Assembly (NCBI GenBank): GCA_902540275.1
Contig: CACBMB010000001.1
Coordinates: 124,001 to 188,000 of the forward strand
Reading direction: 5' to 3'
DNA length: 64,000 nucleotides
Source: an uncultured Pelagibacteraceae bacterium
GTDB lineage: Bacteria; Pseudomonadota; Alphaproteobacteria; Pelagibacterales; Pelagibacteraceae
Within the stretch, counting starts at the first letter, position 1. Every line of letters begins with the position of its first letter. The position numbers and the translations under genes are program-made. The notes below the pieces were generated by a model that ran no database searches, was not told the origin of the DNA, and worked only from the letters and a program-made list of their open reading frames with translations. Positions 9,027 to 17,654 of the stretch are shown here, one piece after another.

Positions 9027-10121
9027 ATGAAAAAAATCATTTCAATGTTATTTGCAACGTTATTAGTAATTGGATTTACTTCAAGTGCTAACGCTGCAAA
9101 AACACTAAAATGTCAAACAGTACTTAACACTAAGGCTGATGAAGTAAAGATGTTAAAAGACTTTACTGACACTGTTACAACTTTAACAGGTGGATCTCTT
9201 AAATTTGAAATCTTACCGGCTGGAGCAGTTGTTGGTGTAAAAGAAACTTTAGATGCTGTTGACAAAGGTTTGATCGATTGTGGATTCGCATGGACACATT
9301 ATTGGTCAGGAGACCATCCTGCGGCTATGCTATTTGGTTCGCCAGTAGCTGGTGGTGGAGTTGGTATAGATAACATAGCTTTCTTATCATGGTTTCAATA
9401 TGGTGGTGGTAAAGAATTATACGACCAACTTTGGAAAGAAATGGGAAGAGATATTAAAGGATTTATGATTCAACCAGTTGGACCAGAGGCTTTAGGTTGG
9501 TTTCCAAAACCAATTAAAGATATGGCTGATTTTAGAAAATATAAATTCAGAACTCCTCCAGGAATTCCAGGACAAACTTACAAAGATATTGGTATAGCAT
9601 CTGTTGCTATGGGTGGTGGAGATATTCTACCAGCTTTAGAAGCAGGAACTATCGATGCTGCTGAGTGGTGTTGTCCAAAACCAGACTTAACATTTGGTTT
9701 CCAAAAAGTATTAAAGCACTATTACTTACAAGGTTTACACCAAGTAGTAGTAAATGCTGACTTTTACATTACTGGAAAAACTTATAATGCTATGAGTGAT
9801 CATGAGAAGAAGTCTCTTGAAGTTGCAGCTAATGCTTCATTAGCTAAATCTTTAAGTTACAGAATCTATGAGAACGGAAAAGCTTTACAAGAGCTAACTA
9901 CTAAACACGGAGTAATCTTAGAAGATACACCTTCTGATTATTTCACAGAATATATGGCTGCAGCAAAAGCTTCTTTAAATAAGAATGCTGCTGAAAATAA
10001 ATTCTTTAACGAAGTTTATACTTCAATGAAGAAATTTGCTGATATAGCCGTTCCTTTCTGGAGTGGTGCTCAAATGTCTAATGCGAAGCTAGGAATGGCT
10101 CACGCAGCAACATTAAAGTAA
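9027..10121 (+). CDS. dctP: TRAP transporter substrate-binding protein (DctP family, TakP-like)
   Basis: Signal peptide, PPGIPGQTYKDIGIASVAMGGGDILPALEAGTIDAAEW; followed by dctQ and dctM. Confidence 0.88.
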   Translation: MKKIISMLFATLLVIGFTSSANAAKTLKCQTVLNTKADEVKMLKDFTDTVTTLTGGSLKFEILPAGAVVGVKETLDAVDKGLIDCGFAWTHYWSGDHPAAMLFGSPVAGGGVGIDNIAFLSWFQYGGGKELYDQLWKEMGRDIKGFMIQPVGPEALGWFPKPIKDMADFRKYKFRTPPGIPGQTYKDIGIASVAMGGGDILPALEAGTIDAAEWCCPKPDLTFGFQKVLKHYYLQGLHQVVVNADFYITGKTYNAMSDHEKKSLEVAANASLAKSLSYRIYENGKALQELTTKHGVILEDTPSDYFTEYMAAAKASLNKNAAENKFFNEVYTSMKKFADIAVPFWSGAQMSNAKLGMAHAATLK

Positions 10122-10143
10122 TCAGTAATTAATCTTAATTTAT

Positions 10144-10178
10144 TAGAGCGGACTTTTACAGTCCGCTCTAGTTTTTTT
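10144..10178 (+). terminator. Intrinsic terminator between dctP and dctQ
   Basis: TAGAGCGGACT (10144-10154) / AGTCCGCTCTA (10160-10170), 5-nt loop, followed by GTTTTTTT. Confidence 0.92.
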
Positions 10179-10189
10179 ACAAGAATTTT

Positions 10190-10804
10190 ATGGCAGACGA
10201 ACCAGGTAAACTTGATATATCAGATGAAATGATAGCCGAAAGGCGAGGTGGTTCAGGAAAAATGCCCGAAGACATGCCGTCATGGATGGCAAAATCTATT
10301 ATTAATATTGATAAGTTTAGTAAGTGGATTGGAAATATTGTTTGCTGGATTTTAATGCCACTTATTTTTGCAATGACTTATGAAGTACTTGCAAGAAAAC
10401 TTTTTTTAGCACCAACTATTTGGGCCTATGATATAAGTCGTTTTTTATATGGCGCACTTTTTATGTTAGGTGCAGGTTATGCTCTTTCTAGAGGAGTACA
10501 TATCAGGGCTGACTTTTTATACAGAAATTTTAAAATTAAAAACCAAGGTCTTATTGATTTTTGGTTATATCTTTTGTTTTATTTTCCAGGACTGATTGTT
10601 TTTCTTTATATGACTATTGGTTATGTGGGAGAGTCAATTCAGAGAGGTGAGAGAGGCATGGATACTACTTGGATGCCTTATATGTGGCCAATAAAAACAT
10701 GCTTGCTAGTGGGTATAGTTTTTTTACTTATTCAAGGCATATCTGAATTATTTAAAAGTTATTGGGCAGCCAAAAAAGGTGAATGGCCTGGAGAGTCTAA
10801 ATGA
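10190..10804 (+). CDS. dctQ: TRAP transporter small membrane subunit DctQ
   Basis: Four TM segments, GYALSRGVHIRADFLY motif, between dctP and dctM. Confidence 0.88.
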   Translation: MADEPGKLDISDEMIAERRGGSGKMPEDMPSWMAKSIINIDKFSKWIGNIVCWILMPLIFAMTYEVLARKLFLAPTIWAYDISRFLYGALFMLGAGYALSRGVHIRADFLYRNFKIKNQGLIDFWLYLLFYFPGLIVFLYMTIGYVGESIQRGERGMDTTWMPYMWPIKTCLLVGIVFLLIQGISELFKSYWAAKKGEWPGESK

Positions 10805-12135
10805 TAGCTGAGTTTATTGATCCAGCGATATTAGGTTTTATTTTAGTCGGAGTAATGCTTTTTGCAATTTTTGTAGGATTTCCAATTTCATTTACTTTAA
10901 TATTTTTAGGTTTTGTATTTGGTTATTTAGGCTTTGGAAAATTAGTTTTTTACTTAATGACACTCCAATTTTCTATGGTTATGACCGAACAAACTCTCGC
11001 TGCAGTCCCACTCTTTGTATTTATGGGAATTATGATGGAACAAGCTGGACTTATGGAGAGATTATTTTCAGCATTTCAAATGATGTTAGCAAAAGTTAAA
11101 GGCTCTTTATATTATGCAGTTTTATTTGTTTCTGTAATCTTTGCTGCGGCAACAGGAATTGTTGGAGCTTCAGTTACAATTCTTGGAATAATGGCAGCAA
11201 AATCAATGAATAGATCTGGTTATGATGTAAGACTTGCTGCCGGAACAATTACCGCAGGAGGAACTTTAGGAATTTTAATTCCCCCAAGTATTATGCTTGT
11301 AGTCATGGGGCCAATTATGGAAATTCCAGTAATTGATTTATTTGCAGCAGCAATAATTCCAGGAATTCTTTTAGCAAGTTTATATGCAGGTTACACAACA
11401 ATAAGATGTATGATTAATCCTAAATTAGGACCAGTGCTTCCTGACGACATGAGAGCAGCTAGCATGAAAGAAGTATGGATTGAATTTTTTTTAGGATTAG
11501 TGCCACCAGCAGCTTTAGTATTTGCGGCATTAGGAAGTATTTTATTTGGATTTGCTACGCCAACAGAAGCAGCAGGTTGTGGAGCAATGGGAGCTTTATT
11601 ACTTTCATTAGCCTACAAAAAATTAACTTTATCTAAATTACAAGAAGCTTTAGTAAAAACACTTGAGATAACAGCCTTGATAATGGTTTTGGTTGCTGCT
11701 TCAAACTTTTTTGGTGCTGTATTTGCAAGATTAGGGACACCGACTTTATTGACTGAATTTTTATTAGGCTTGGAAATGAATAAATATTTAATTCTAGCAA
11801 TGATAATGGTCATGATATTTTTATTAGGATGGCCGTTAGAGTGGGTGCCAATTGTGATGATAATTGTTCCAATTATTTTACCACTAGTGGAAGCACTAGG
11901 GTTTAATTTAACTTGGTTTGCTATATTAGTGGCAGTCAATTTGCAAACCGCCTGGTTATCTCCTCCTGTAGCCTTATCGGCTTATTTTTTAAAGGGTGTT
12001 GTACCTGAATGGGATCTTAAAGATATTTATTATGGAATGATGCAATTTATGGTATTACAAGTAATTGGATTGATCTTAATTATAATTTTTCCAAAGATCG
12101 CTTTATGGTTACCAACTCTCTTATATGGACAGTAG
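10801..12135 (+). CDS. dctM: TRAP transporter large membrane subunit DctM
   Basis: PLFVFMGIMMEQAGL, GGTLGILIPPSIMLVVMG, 444 aa polytopic. Confidence 0.92.
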   Translation: MIAEFIDPAILGFILVGVMLFAIFVGFPISFTLIFLGFVFGYLGFGKLVFYLMTLQFSMVMTEQTLAAVPLFVFMGIMMEQAGLMERLFSAFQMMLAKVKGSLYYAVLFVSVIFAAATGIVGASVTILGIMAAKSMNRSGYDVRLAAGTITAGGTLGILIPPSIMLVVMGPIMEIPVIDLFAAAIIPGILLASLYAGYTTIRCMINPKLGPVLPDDMRAASMKEVWIEFFLGLVPPAALVFAALGSILFGFATPTEAAGCGAMGALLLSLAYKKLTLSKLQEALVKTLEITALIMVLVAASNFFGAVFARLGTPTLLTEFLLGLEMNKYLILAMIMVMIFLLGWPLEWVPIVMIIVPIILPLVEALGFNLTWFAILVAVNLQTAWLSPPVALSAYFLKGVVPEWDLKDIYYGMMQFMVLQVIGLILIIIFPKIALWLPTLLYGQ

Positions 12136-12160
12136 AAAATTAAAGTTTTATATTGTCTAA

Positions 12161-13615
12161 GTGAGTCAACAAAAATCAAAAAATTTAATCAATTGGGAAT
12201 TAGTTACAGTAAATCCAAATAATAAGAATTGGGATTGGAAAGATTTATTCTGTTATTGGGGCGTTAATATCCAGAGTGTTATTGGTTTTTCTTTAATTAC
12301 CTCACTATACTTAATCTATAATTTAAATACTTTTGTAGTTATTTTTGGAACTCTATTAGGAACTCTATTAGTATATTTTTTCTCAAATATAATTGGCAAA
12401 CCTTCTCAGAAATTTGGATTACCATTTGTTGTTCTTTTAAGATCTTCTTTAGGCTTTAGAGGAGCTCAATATTTTGGATTGTTAAGGTGCTTTGTTGGAA
12501 TTTTTTTATTTGGTATTCAAACATATTTTTTGTCTAAAGCCTTTGCTTTTCTTATAAGAATAAGTATTTTTTATTTCAATTCCTCTTTTTTAAACCAAGA
12601 TATTTTTTTTAATTTCATATTAGCAATGAATATAATTGATTGGAGTGCAATTATTATTGCCATTATTTTTCAAGTTATGCTTTTTAGCTTAGGAATGAAT
12701 TTTAATAAAAAGTTAATTCGTTTTTCAGCTCTAGCAGTTTATTTCGGAATGCTTTTATTTTTCTTTGCTGTGTTTTTAAGTGATGTTAAATTAACATATA
12801 GTGCTTTTTTGAATGCTTTGAATTTTAATAATTTCTCAATAATTAATAACATTGGACCTCTAATAACTGTTGCTGGTACTGTATTTGCATATTTTGCGAT
12901 AATAATTTTAAGTTTTGGAGATTTTTCACGTTATATTAAAGATGAAAAAGAATTGAACAAAGGTAACTTAAGCTTACTCTTAAATTTAATTATTTTTTCT
13001 TTTTTTGCTTTATTTATCGTTTCAGGTGTAGACATATTTTTAAAACAAGATCCTGAAAATTTAGACAGAATACTGACAAATCCTACAGACATAATTGGAA
13101 AGATTGATGATTTATTAATTGCTAATCTCGCTTTAGTATTTATTGTAATAGCATCGGCTTCTACAAATTTAATAGCAAATTTTATACCGTCTCAATATAC
13201 TTTGATAAATTTTATGCCATCTTCTTTATCTTTAAAAAGTTCAAGTTATATTATTGCGTTCTTAGGTTTCTTTATTGGAATTTTTTGGCTTACTTATTTT
13301 AGTCAAATTGGAATATTATCTTTGATAGATACTCTTGGCGCTTTCTTTGGTCCTTTATTTGGAGTTATGATTTCAGATTATTATTTTGTGAAAAAAGGAA
13401 CATTAATTAATAAAGATATCTATTCTTTAGAAAATAATGGAGCATATTATTACTCTGGTGGTTGGCATATTAAGGGAGTCTATTCATTAATTTTAGGTTT
13501 TGTTTTTTCAGCATCAACTATTTGGAATAATAGTTTAATGTATCTACATTCTTATTCTTGGATAATGGGAGCATTAATTTCTGCCTTTGTGTATTATCTA
13601 TTAGCAAGAAAATAA
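12161..13615 (+). CDS. NCS1-family permease (cytosine/purine/uracil/thiamine/allantoin type)
   Basis: NWDWKDLFCYWGVNIQSVIGFSL, FGDFSRYIKDE, SDYYFVKKG; GTG start. Confidence 0.8.
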   Translation: MSQQKSKNLINWELVTVNPNNKNWDWKDLFCYWGVNIQSVIGFSLITSLYLIYNLNTFVVIFGTLLGTLLVYFFSNIIGKPSQKFGLPFVVLLRSSLGFRGAQYFGLLRCFVGIFLFGIQTYFLSKAFAFLIRISIFYFNSSFLNQDIFFNFILAMNIIDWSAIIIAIIFQVMLFSLGMNFNKKLIRFSALAVYFGMLLFFFAVFLSDVKLTYSAFLNALNFNNFSIINNIGPLITVAGTVFAYFAIIILSFGDFSRYIKDEKELNKGNLSLLLNLIIFSFFALFIVSGVDIFLKQDPENLDRILTNPTDIIGKIDDLLIANLALVFIVIASASTNLIANFIPSQYTLINFMPSSLSLKSSSYIIAFLGFFIGIFWLTYFSQIGILSLIDTLGAFFGPLFGVMISDYYFVKKGTLINKDIYSLENNGAYYYSGGWHIKGVYSLILGFVFSASTIWNNSLMYLHSYSWIMGALISAFVYYLLARK

Positions 13616-13619
13616 ACAA

Positions 13620-14372
13620 ATGAATAAAATTAAATTTGATTTTAAAAATAAAACAGCAGTAATAACTGGTGGTGCTCAGGGTTTTGGATTTGATATTGCA
13701 AAAAGATTTCTAAATTCTGGAGCAAGAGTTATAATTTGGGACATAGACTCAAAAATGATTGAAAAAGCAGTAAAGGACCTAAATAATCAAAATTTAAGTT
13801 CAAATGTGATTGATGTTTCAAATTATAAAGAGGTCGAAGATTGTACTAATGAAATAAATAAAAAATCTAATATAGATATTTTGATAAATAATGCTGGAAT
13901 TACTGGTCCTACCTCAACGCTTTGGGAGTATGATGTAGAGATGTGGAAAAAAGTTGTTGATATTAATTTAATGGGAACTTTTAATTGCTGTAGAGCAGTA
14001 GTCCCTAATATGATTAAAAATAATTATGGAAGAATAGTTAATGTAGCCTCTGTTGCTGGAAAAGATGGCAATGCTAACGCGAGTGCATATAGTGTAGGCA
14101 AAGCAGGAGCGATTGGATTAACGAAATCCTTGGGTAAAGAGCTTGCAGATAAAAATATAGCAGTAAACGCAGTAACTCCTGCGGGTGCCAAAACTAGAAT
14201 TCTGGATCAAATGACCAAAGAACACGTACAAAGAATGCTATCAAAAGTACCAAGAGGTAGATTTCTTGAAGTTGAAGAGTTTACTTCTCTTGTTTGCTGG
14301 TTATCTTCAGAGGAAAATACTTTCTCAACTGCAGCAGTTTTTGATATCAGTGGGGGTCGTTCTACCTATTAA
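13620..14372 (+). CDS. Short-chain dehydrogenase/reductase
   Basis: TGGAQGFGFDIA, NNAGITG, YSVGKAG, ISGGRS. Confidence 0.88.
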   Translation: MNKIKFDFKNKTAVITGGAQGFGFDIAKRFLNSGARVIIWDIDSKMIEKAVKDLNNQNLSSNVIDVSNYKEVEDCTNEINKKSNIDILINNAGITGPTSTLWEYDVEMWKKVVDINLMGTFNCCRAVVPNMIKNNYGRIVNVASVAGKDGNANASAYSVGKAGAIGLTKSLGKELADKNIAVNAVTPAGAKTRILDQMTKEHVQRMLSKVPRGRFLEVEEFTSLVCWLSSEENTFSTAAVFDISGGRSTY

Positions 14373-14506
14373 CTTCTTGGTTTCGGTTCTAATATCTTAG
14401 TCTGATTTAGTTTAATTCTACCAAATTTCACATCTTTTGACATGACTGGAGCAAAAATCATTATTGACCAGTAAATTAAGAGAATAAAAATGGAAATTGT
14501 CTTCAT
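14369..14506 (-). CDS. Putative small membrane/secreted protein (45 aa), not in ORF track
   Basis: Manual translation: MKTISIFILLIYWSIMIFAPVMSKDVKFGRIKLNQTKILEPKPRS*; hydrophobic N-terminus; fills part of an otherwise empty gap. Confidence 0.5.
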   Translation of the reverse strand: MKTISIFILLIYWSIMIFAPVMSKDVKFGRIKLNQTKILEPKPRS

Positions 14507-14589
14507 GATTATTATATATAATTAGAAATTGATTTTTGATTGTTTAAATTTTGTCAAAATAATGTATTAACAATTTTTTTTAGAAATTT

Positions 14590-15240
14590 ATGAAAATAAT
14601 TTTAAAATTTTTAGTTATTATTTTTTTATCGATAGAAATAAGTACTGCTGATGTAATAAGTGTATTTGAATTTACTGAATCTGAGCTTTCAAAACTTGAA
14701 GTTAGAAAAGTAAGAGGTGCCGATAATAATACGAATTATAGCGTGGGATCAAACGAAAGGGGCAATTTTCTAAAAGCTGTAGCTGATAATGCCGCTTCCG
14801 GTCTAGGAAAAGAAGTCAAAATTAATCTAAATGAGACGCCTTTCATAAATATTACATGGAAAGTTGAAAAAGATTTGTCTGGCATTAAAGAAAATTCGAA
14901 GAAAGGACATGATTTTGCAGCGAGAGTTTTTGTCATAAAAAAGACTGGTGCAACACTACTATCCAATAGAGCAATAAACTATGTATTTTCAAGTAATAAT
15001 GAAATTGGATTTAATTCAGCAAGTCCATACACCAAAAAATCTATAGATAATGTTTTATCTACGACTAAAAATAATCTCAATAAATGGGTTACCGTTAAGA
15101 CAAATGTTAAAGAAGATTTTAAAAAGTTTCACAATTTGGATGTAAATGAACTTGATGGGCTAGCCATCATGTCTGACACAGATAATTCTAAAATGAAAGC
15201 AATTGCCTATTTTCAAAATATCTATTTTTCAGCAAATTGA
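14590..15240 (+). CDS. DUF3047-like secreted protein
   Basis: Signal peptide; ITWKVEKDL, DFAARVFVI, DGLAIMSDTDNS features. Confidence 0.6.
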   Translation: MKIILKFLVIIFLSIEISTADVISVFEFTESELSKLEVRKVRGADNNTNYSVGSNERGNFLKAVADNAASGLGKEVKINLNETPFINITWKVEKDLSGIKENSKKGHDFAARVFVIKKTGATLLSNRAINYVFSSNNEIGFNSASPYTKKSIDNVLSTTKNNLNKWVTVKTNVKEDFKKFHNLDVNELDGLAIMSDTDNSKMKAIAYFQNIYFSAN

Positions 15241-15266
15241 TGAAATTTTTGATATAATTTTCTCAA

Positions 15267-15689
15267 ATGCATGAAAATTTCTTTCATAAGTTAAAAGTTT
15301 ATTATGAGGATACCGACTCTGGTGGTGTAGTTTATTATGCTAATTATCTAAAATATTTAGAAAGAGCTAGAACTGAAGCTTTGTTCTCGATTGGTTTTAG
15401 TAATAAAATAGTGCAGGATAAATATAATTCATTAATTGTCGTTAAATCGTGCAATATTGAATATAAAAAATCTTCTCATTTGGAAGATGAATTGATTGTA
15501 AGATCTTTTGTAAAATCAATTACTAAAACTTCATTTTTTATGAATCAAATAATTACTAAGGGAGAAGAGGTCATTGTAGAGGCTCAGGTTCATTTAGTTT
15601 TTGTAAACAAAGAGGGAAAACCTGTAAAAATTCCAGATGAAATATATTCTAATTTTAAACCTTATTTTTGTGATACTATTAAAACTTAG
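15267..15689 (+). CDS. ybgC: YbgC-family acyl-CoA thioesterase
   Basis: VYYEDTDSGGVVYYANYLKYLERARTE. Confidence 0.9.
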   Translation: MHENFFHKLKVYYEDTDSGGVVYYANYLKYLERARTEALFSIGFSNKIVQDKYNSLIVVKSCNIEYKKSSHLEDELIVRSFVKSITKTSFFMNQIITKGEEVIVEAQVHLVFVNKEGKPVKIPDEIYSNFKPYFCDTIKT

Positions 15690-16359
15690 CGAGTTTTTTT
15701 GCTTTTTTAAATAAATCTACCATCATTTTATTCGAAATAAGTTTTGTGTTAACATTTCTTGGACTTGGATGATAACTAGATAAAATAATTATACCATCAG
15801 GTAATAATTGAGATTTACCATGTTCGAAAATAAATTTTTGTCTTATATCAAATTTTTGTTTATATAATTTTATACAATTATCAAAAGCAACTTTACCCAA
15901 TGCAACAATTACTTTTAGTCTTTTTAAAGATAGTATTTCTTCATTAAAAAAATTGGAACAATTAGATATTTCATTACTTAAAGGTTTGTCTTCAGGTGGC
16001 ACGCATTTAAGTATATTGGTAATATAAGTGGATTTTAACTTTAAATTATCATTTAAATTTTTTGAATATGGATAATTTGAAATGCCTACTTCGTATAAAC
16101 ATTTAAATAAAAAATCTCCTGATTTATCTCCTGTAAAAGCTCTGCCTGTTCTTGTGCCACCATGAGCTGCAGGGGCAAGTCCAATAATAGCTAATCTTGA
16201 ATTTAAATTTCCAAAACCAGGAACAGGTTTACCCCAGTAGACTTCATTTATATTTTGTTTTCTTTTTTGTGTGCTTATTTTTCGAACAAATTTAACTAGT
16301 CTCGGACATTTTTTGCAATTAACTATTGTTTTGTTTAAATTTTCTAATCTAATATTCAT
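15679..16359 (-). CDS. Uracil-DNA glycosylase superfamily (type 4/5-like, Fe-S)
   Basis: CKKCPRLV, GKPVPGFG, IIGLAPAAHGGTRTGRAFTGDKSG, SSYHPSPRN. Confidence 0.9.
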   Translation of the reverse strand: MNIRLENLNKTIVNCKKCPRLVKFVRKISTQKRKQNINEVYWGKPVPGFGNLNSRLAIIGLAPAAHGGTRTGRAFTGDKSGDFLFKCLYEVGISNYPYSKNLNDNLKLKSTYITNILKCVPPEDKPLSNEISNCSNFFNEEILSLKRLKVIVALGKVAFDNCIKLYKQKFDIRQKFIFEHGKSQLLPDGIIILSSYHPSPRNVNTKLISNKMMVDLFKKAKKLAKF

Positions 16360-16361
16360 TT

Positions 16362-16919
16362 ATGAAATTTTTAAGATTCTTTTTAATAATATTTATATCT
16401 TTAACATCATCAGTTAAAGCAGATTTCAATAAAAAATTATTAAATCAACTCGAAGATGGTGGAAAATTAATATTTATTAGACATGCATATGCACCTGGAA
16501 GTGGCGATCCAAGTAATTTCAATTTAAACGATTGTTCCACTCAAAGAAATTTAAGTGAGGAGGGGAGAGAACAAGCAGCATATATTGGTGAATTTTTTAG
16601 AAACAAAAAAATAAAAATAGATAAAGTTTTATCTAGTGAGTGGTGCAGATGCAAAGAAACTTCTTTAATAGCATTCAGTAATTATCAAACTAAAAAATTT
16701 CTTAACTCGTTTTATAGCTCAAAATTTGCTAAAAATAAGAAATCTCAAATGATTAATTTAAAAAGATATATTAATAGTTGGAAAAGTGATAAAAATTTAG
16801 TCTTAGTCACTCATTATGTTGTGATATCTGAGGTGTTAGATTATGCGCCAAGCTCAGGTGAAGTTGTAATTACAGATAAAAATTTTAACATATTAGACAA
16901 TATTCGAATAGATTATTAA
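16362..16919 (+). CDS. Histidine phosphatase family protein, secreted
   Basis: Signal peptide; LIFIRHAYAPGSGD, LSEEGREQA, LVTHYVV. Confidence 0.8.
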   Translation: MKFLRFFLIIFISLTSSVKADFNKKLLNQLEDGGKLIFIRHAYAPGSGDPSNFNLNDCSTQRNLSEEGREQAAYIGEFFRNKKIKIDKVLSSEWCRCKETSLIAFSNYQTKKFLNSFYSSKFAKNKKSQMINLKRYINSWKSDKNLVLVTHYVVISEVLDYAPSSGEVVITDKNFNILDNIRIDY

Positions 16920-16923
16920 GATT

Positions 16924-17046
16924 ATGTCATCTAAAAAAGCTATGAAACTTGCTCAAAAACAAGCTTATGCTAAGCATCGAAGCAATATTAGTAATAATAA
17001 ATTTCAGTTAAAAAAAAAATTTTTAATTAAAAGCAAGAAAAAATAA
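16924..17046 (+). CDS. Putative small basic protein (40 aa), not in ORF track
   Basis: Manual translation: MSSKKAMKLAQKQAYAKHRSNISNNKFQLKKKFLIKSKKK*; starts 4 nt after the preceding stop. Confidence 0.45.
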   Translation: MSSKKAMKLAQKQAYAKHRSNISNNKFQLKKKFLIKSKKK

Positions 17047-17051
17047 CCAAA

Positions 17052-17225
17052 TTACTCTTTTTCTTTTTTTTCGGCAAAAAAAATACCTATTAAGAGTAGA
17101 GCAGTCCAACCTAGTCCTAATAAACCTTTTAATATATTTGTCTCTGCACTCCATATATCTAAAAATAATGCACCAAAAATTAATCCCAATATATAGATAA
17201 TAATTACTATTGAAGTTTTACTCAT
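17052..17225 (-). CDS. Putative small membrane protein (57 aa), not in ORF track
   Basis: Manual translation: MSKTSIVIIIYILGLIFGALFLDIWSAETNILKGLLGLGWTALLLIGIFFAEKKEKE*; two hydrophobic segments; start overlaps the end of the upstream DUF1289 ORF. Confidence 0.6.
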   Translation of the reverse strand: MSKTSIVIIIYILGLIFGALFLDIWSAETNILKGLLGLGWTALLLIGIFFAEKKEKE

Positions 17226-17469
17226 TTTTTAAACTTTTTTTAAAAAGAGAAATACCATTATTAATTTTATAAGTATAGGACTCTTCGAAGCTTTTTAACT
17301 GCCACCCTGATAATCTTTTTTTTATTAATTCTATGTTATCTTTTTTCCACTCATCGGTTGTATTTTCTTGTTTCCAAATTTTTTTTTCTTCATTATTTCT
17401 GCCACAACCATAGCAATATCCAGTTTTAGGATCAGTTTTACAAATACTAATACAAGGTGAAATAATCAT
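17218..17469 (-). CDS. DUF1289-family protein
   Basis: SPCISICKTDPKTGYCYGCGRNNEE cysteine pattern. Confidence 0.85.
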   Translation of the reverse strand: MIISPCISICKTDPKTGYCYGCGRNNEEKKIWKQENTTDEWKKDNIELIKKRLSGWQLKSFEESYTYKINNGISLFKKSLKNE

Positions 17470-17514
17470 ATTTATATTATAAAGGAATAATAATAAATTT
17501 TATAATAAATGTCG

Positions 17515-17543
17515 TTGGACAAATAGTTTCAATAATATATAAA
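17515..17543 (+). promoter_or_regulatory. Sigma70-type promoter for tRNA-Leu/tig
   Basis: TTGGAC-N17-TATAAA ending 14 nt before the tRNA 5' end. Confidence 0.6.
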
Positions 17544-17557
17544 ACCTCTAAATTTGT

Positions 17558-17642
17558 GGGGCGATGGCGGAATTGGTAGACGCGTCGGTCTTAGGAACCG
17601 ATAGAGCAATCTGTGAAGGTTCGAGTCCTTTTCGCCCTACCA
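17558..17642 (+). tRNA. tRNA-Leu(UAG)
   Basis: Cloverleaf with acceptor GGGGCGA/TCGCCCT, loop CTTAGGA, GGTTCGAGTCC, encoded CCA. Confidence 0.95.
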
Positions 17643-17654
17643 TTTAGATATTTT

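Noticed and set aside
11613-11939. 108-aa minus-strand ORF inside dctM
   Set aside because: Antisense to conserved TM coding sequence; no recognisable motif.
17613-17654. N-terminal extension of tig ORF (MKVRVLFALPFRYF)
   Set aside because: This stretch is the 3' half of tRNA-Leu; the true start is ATG at 17655.
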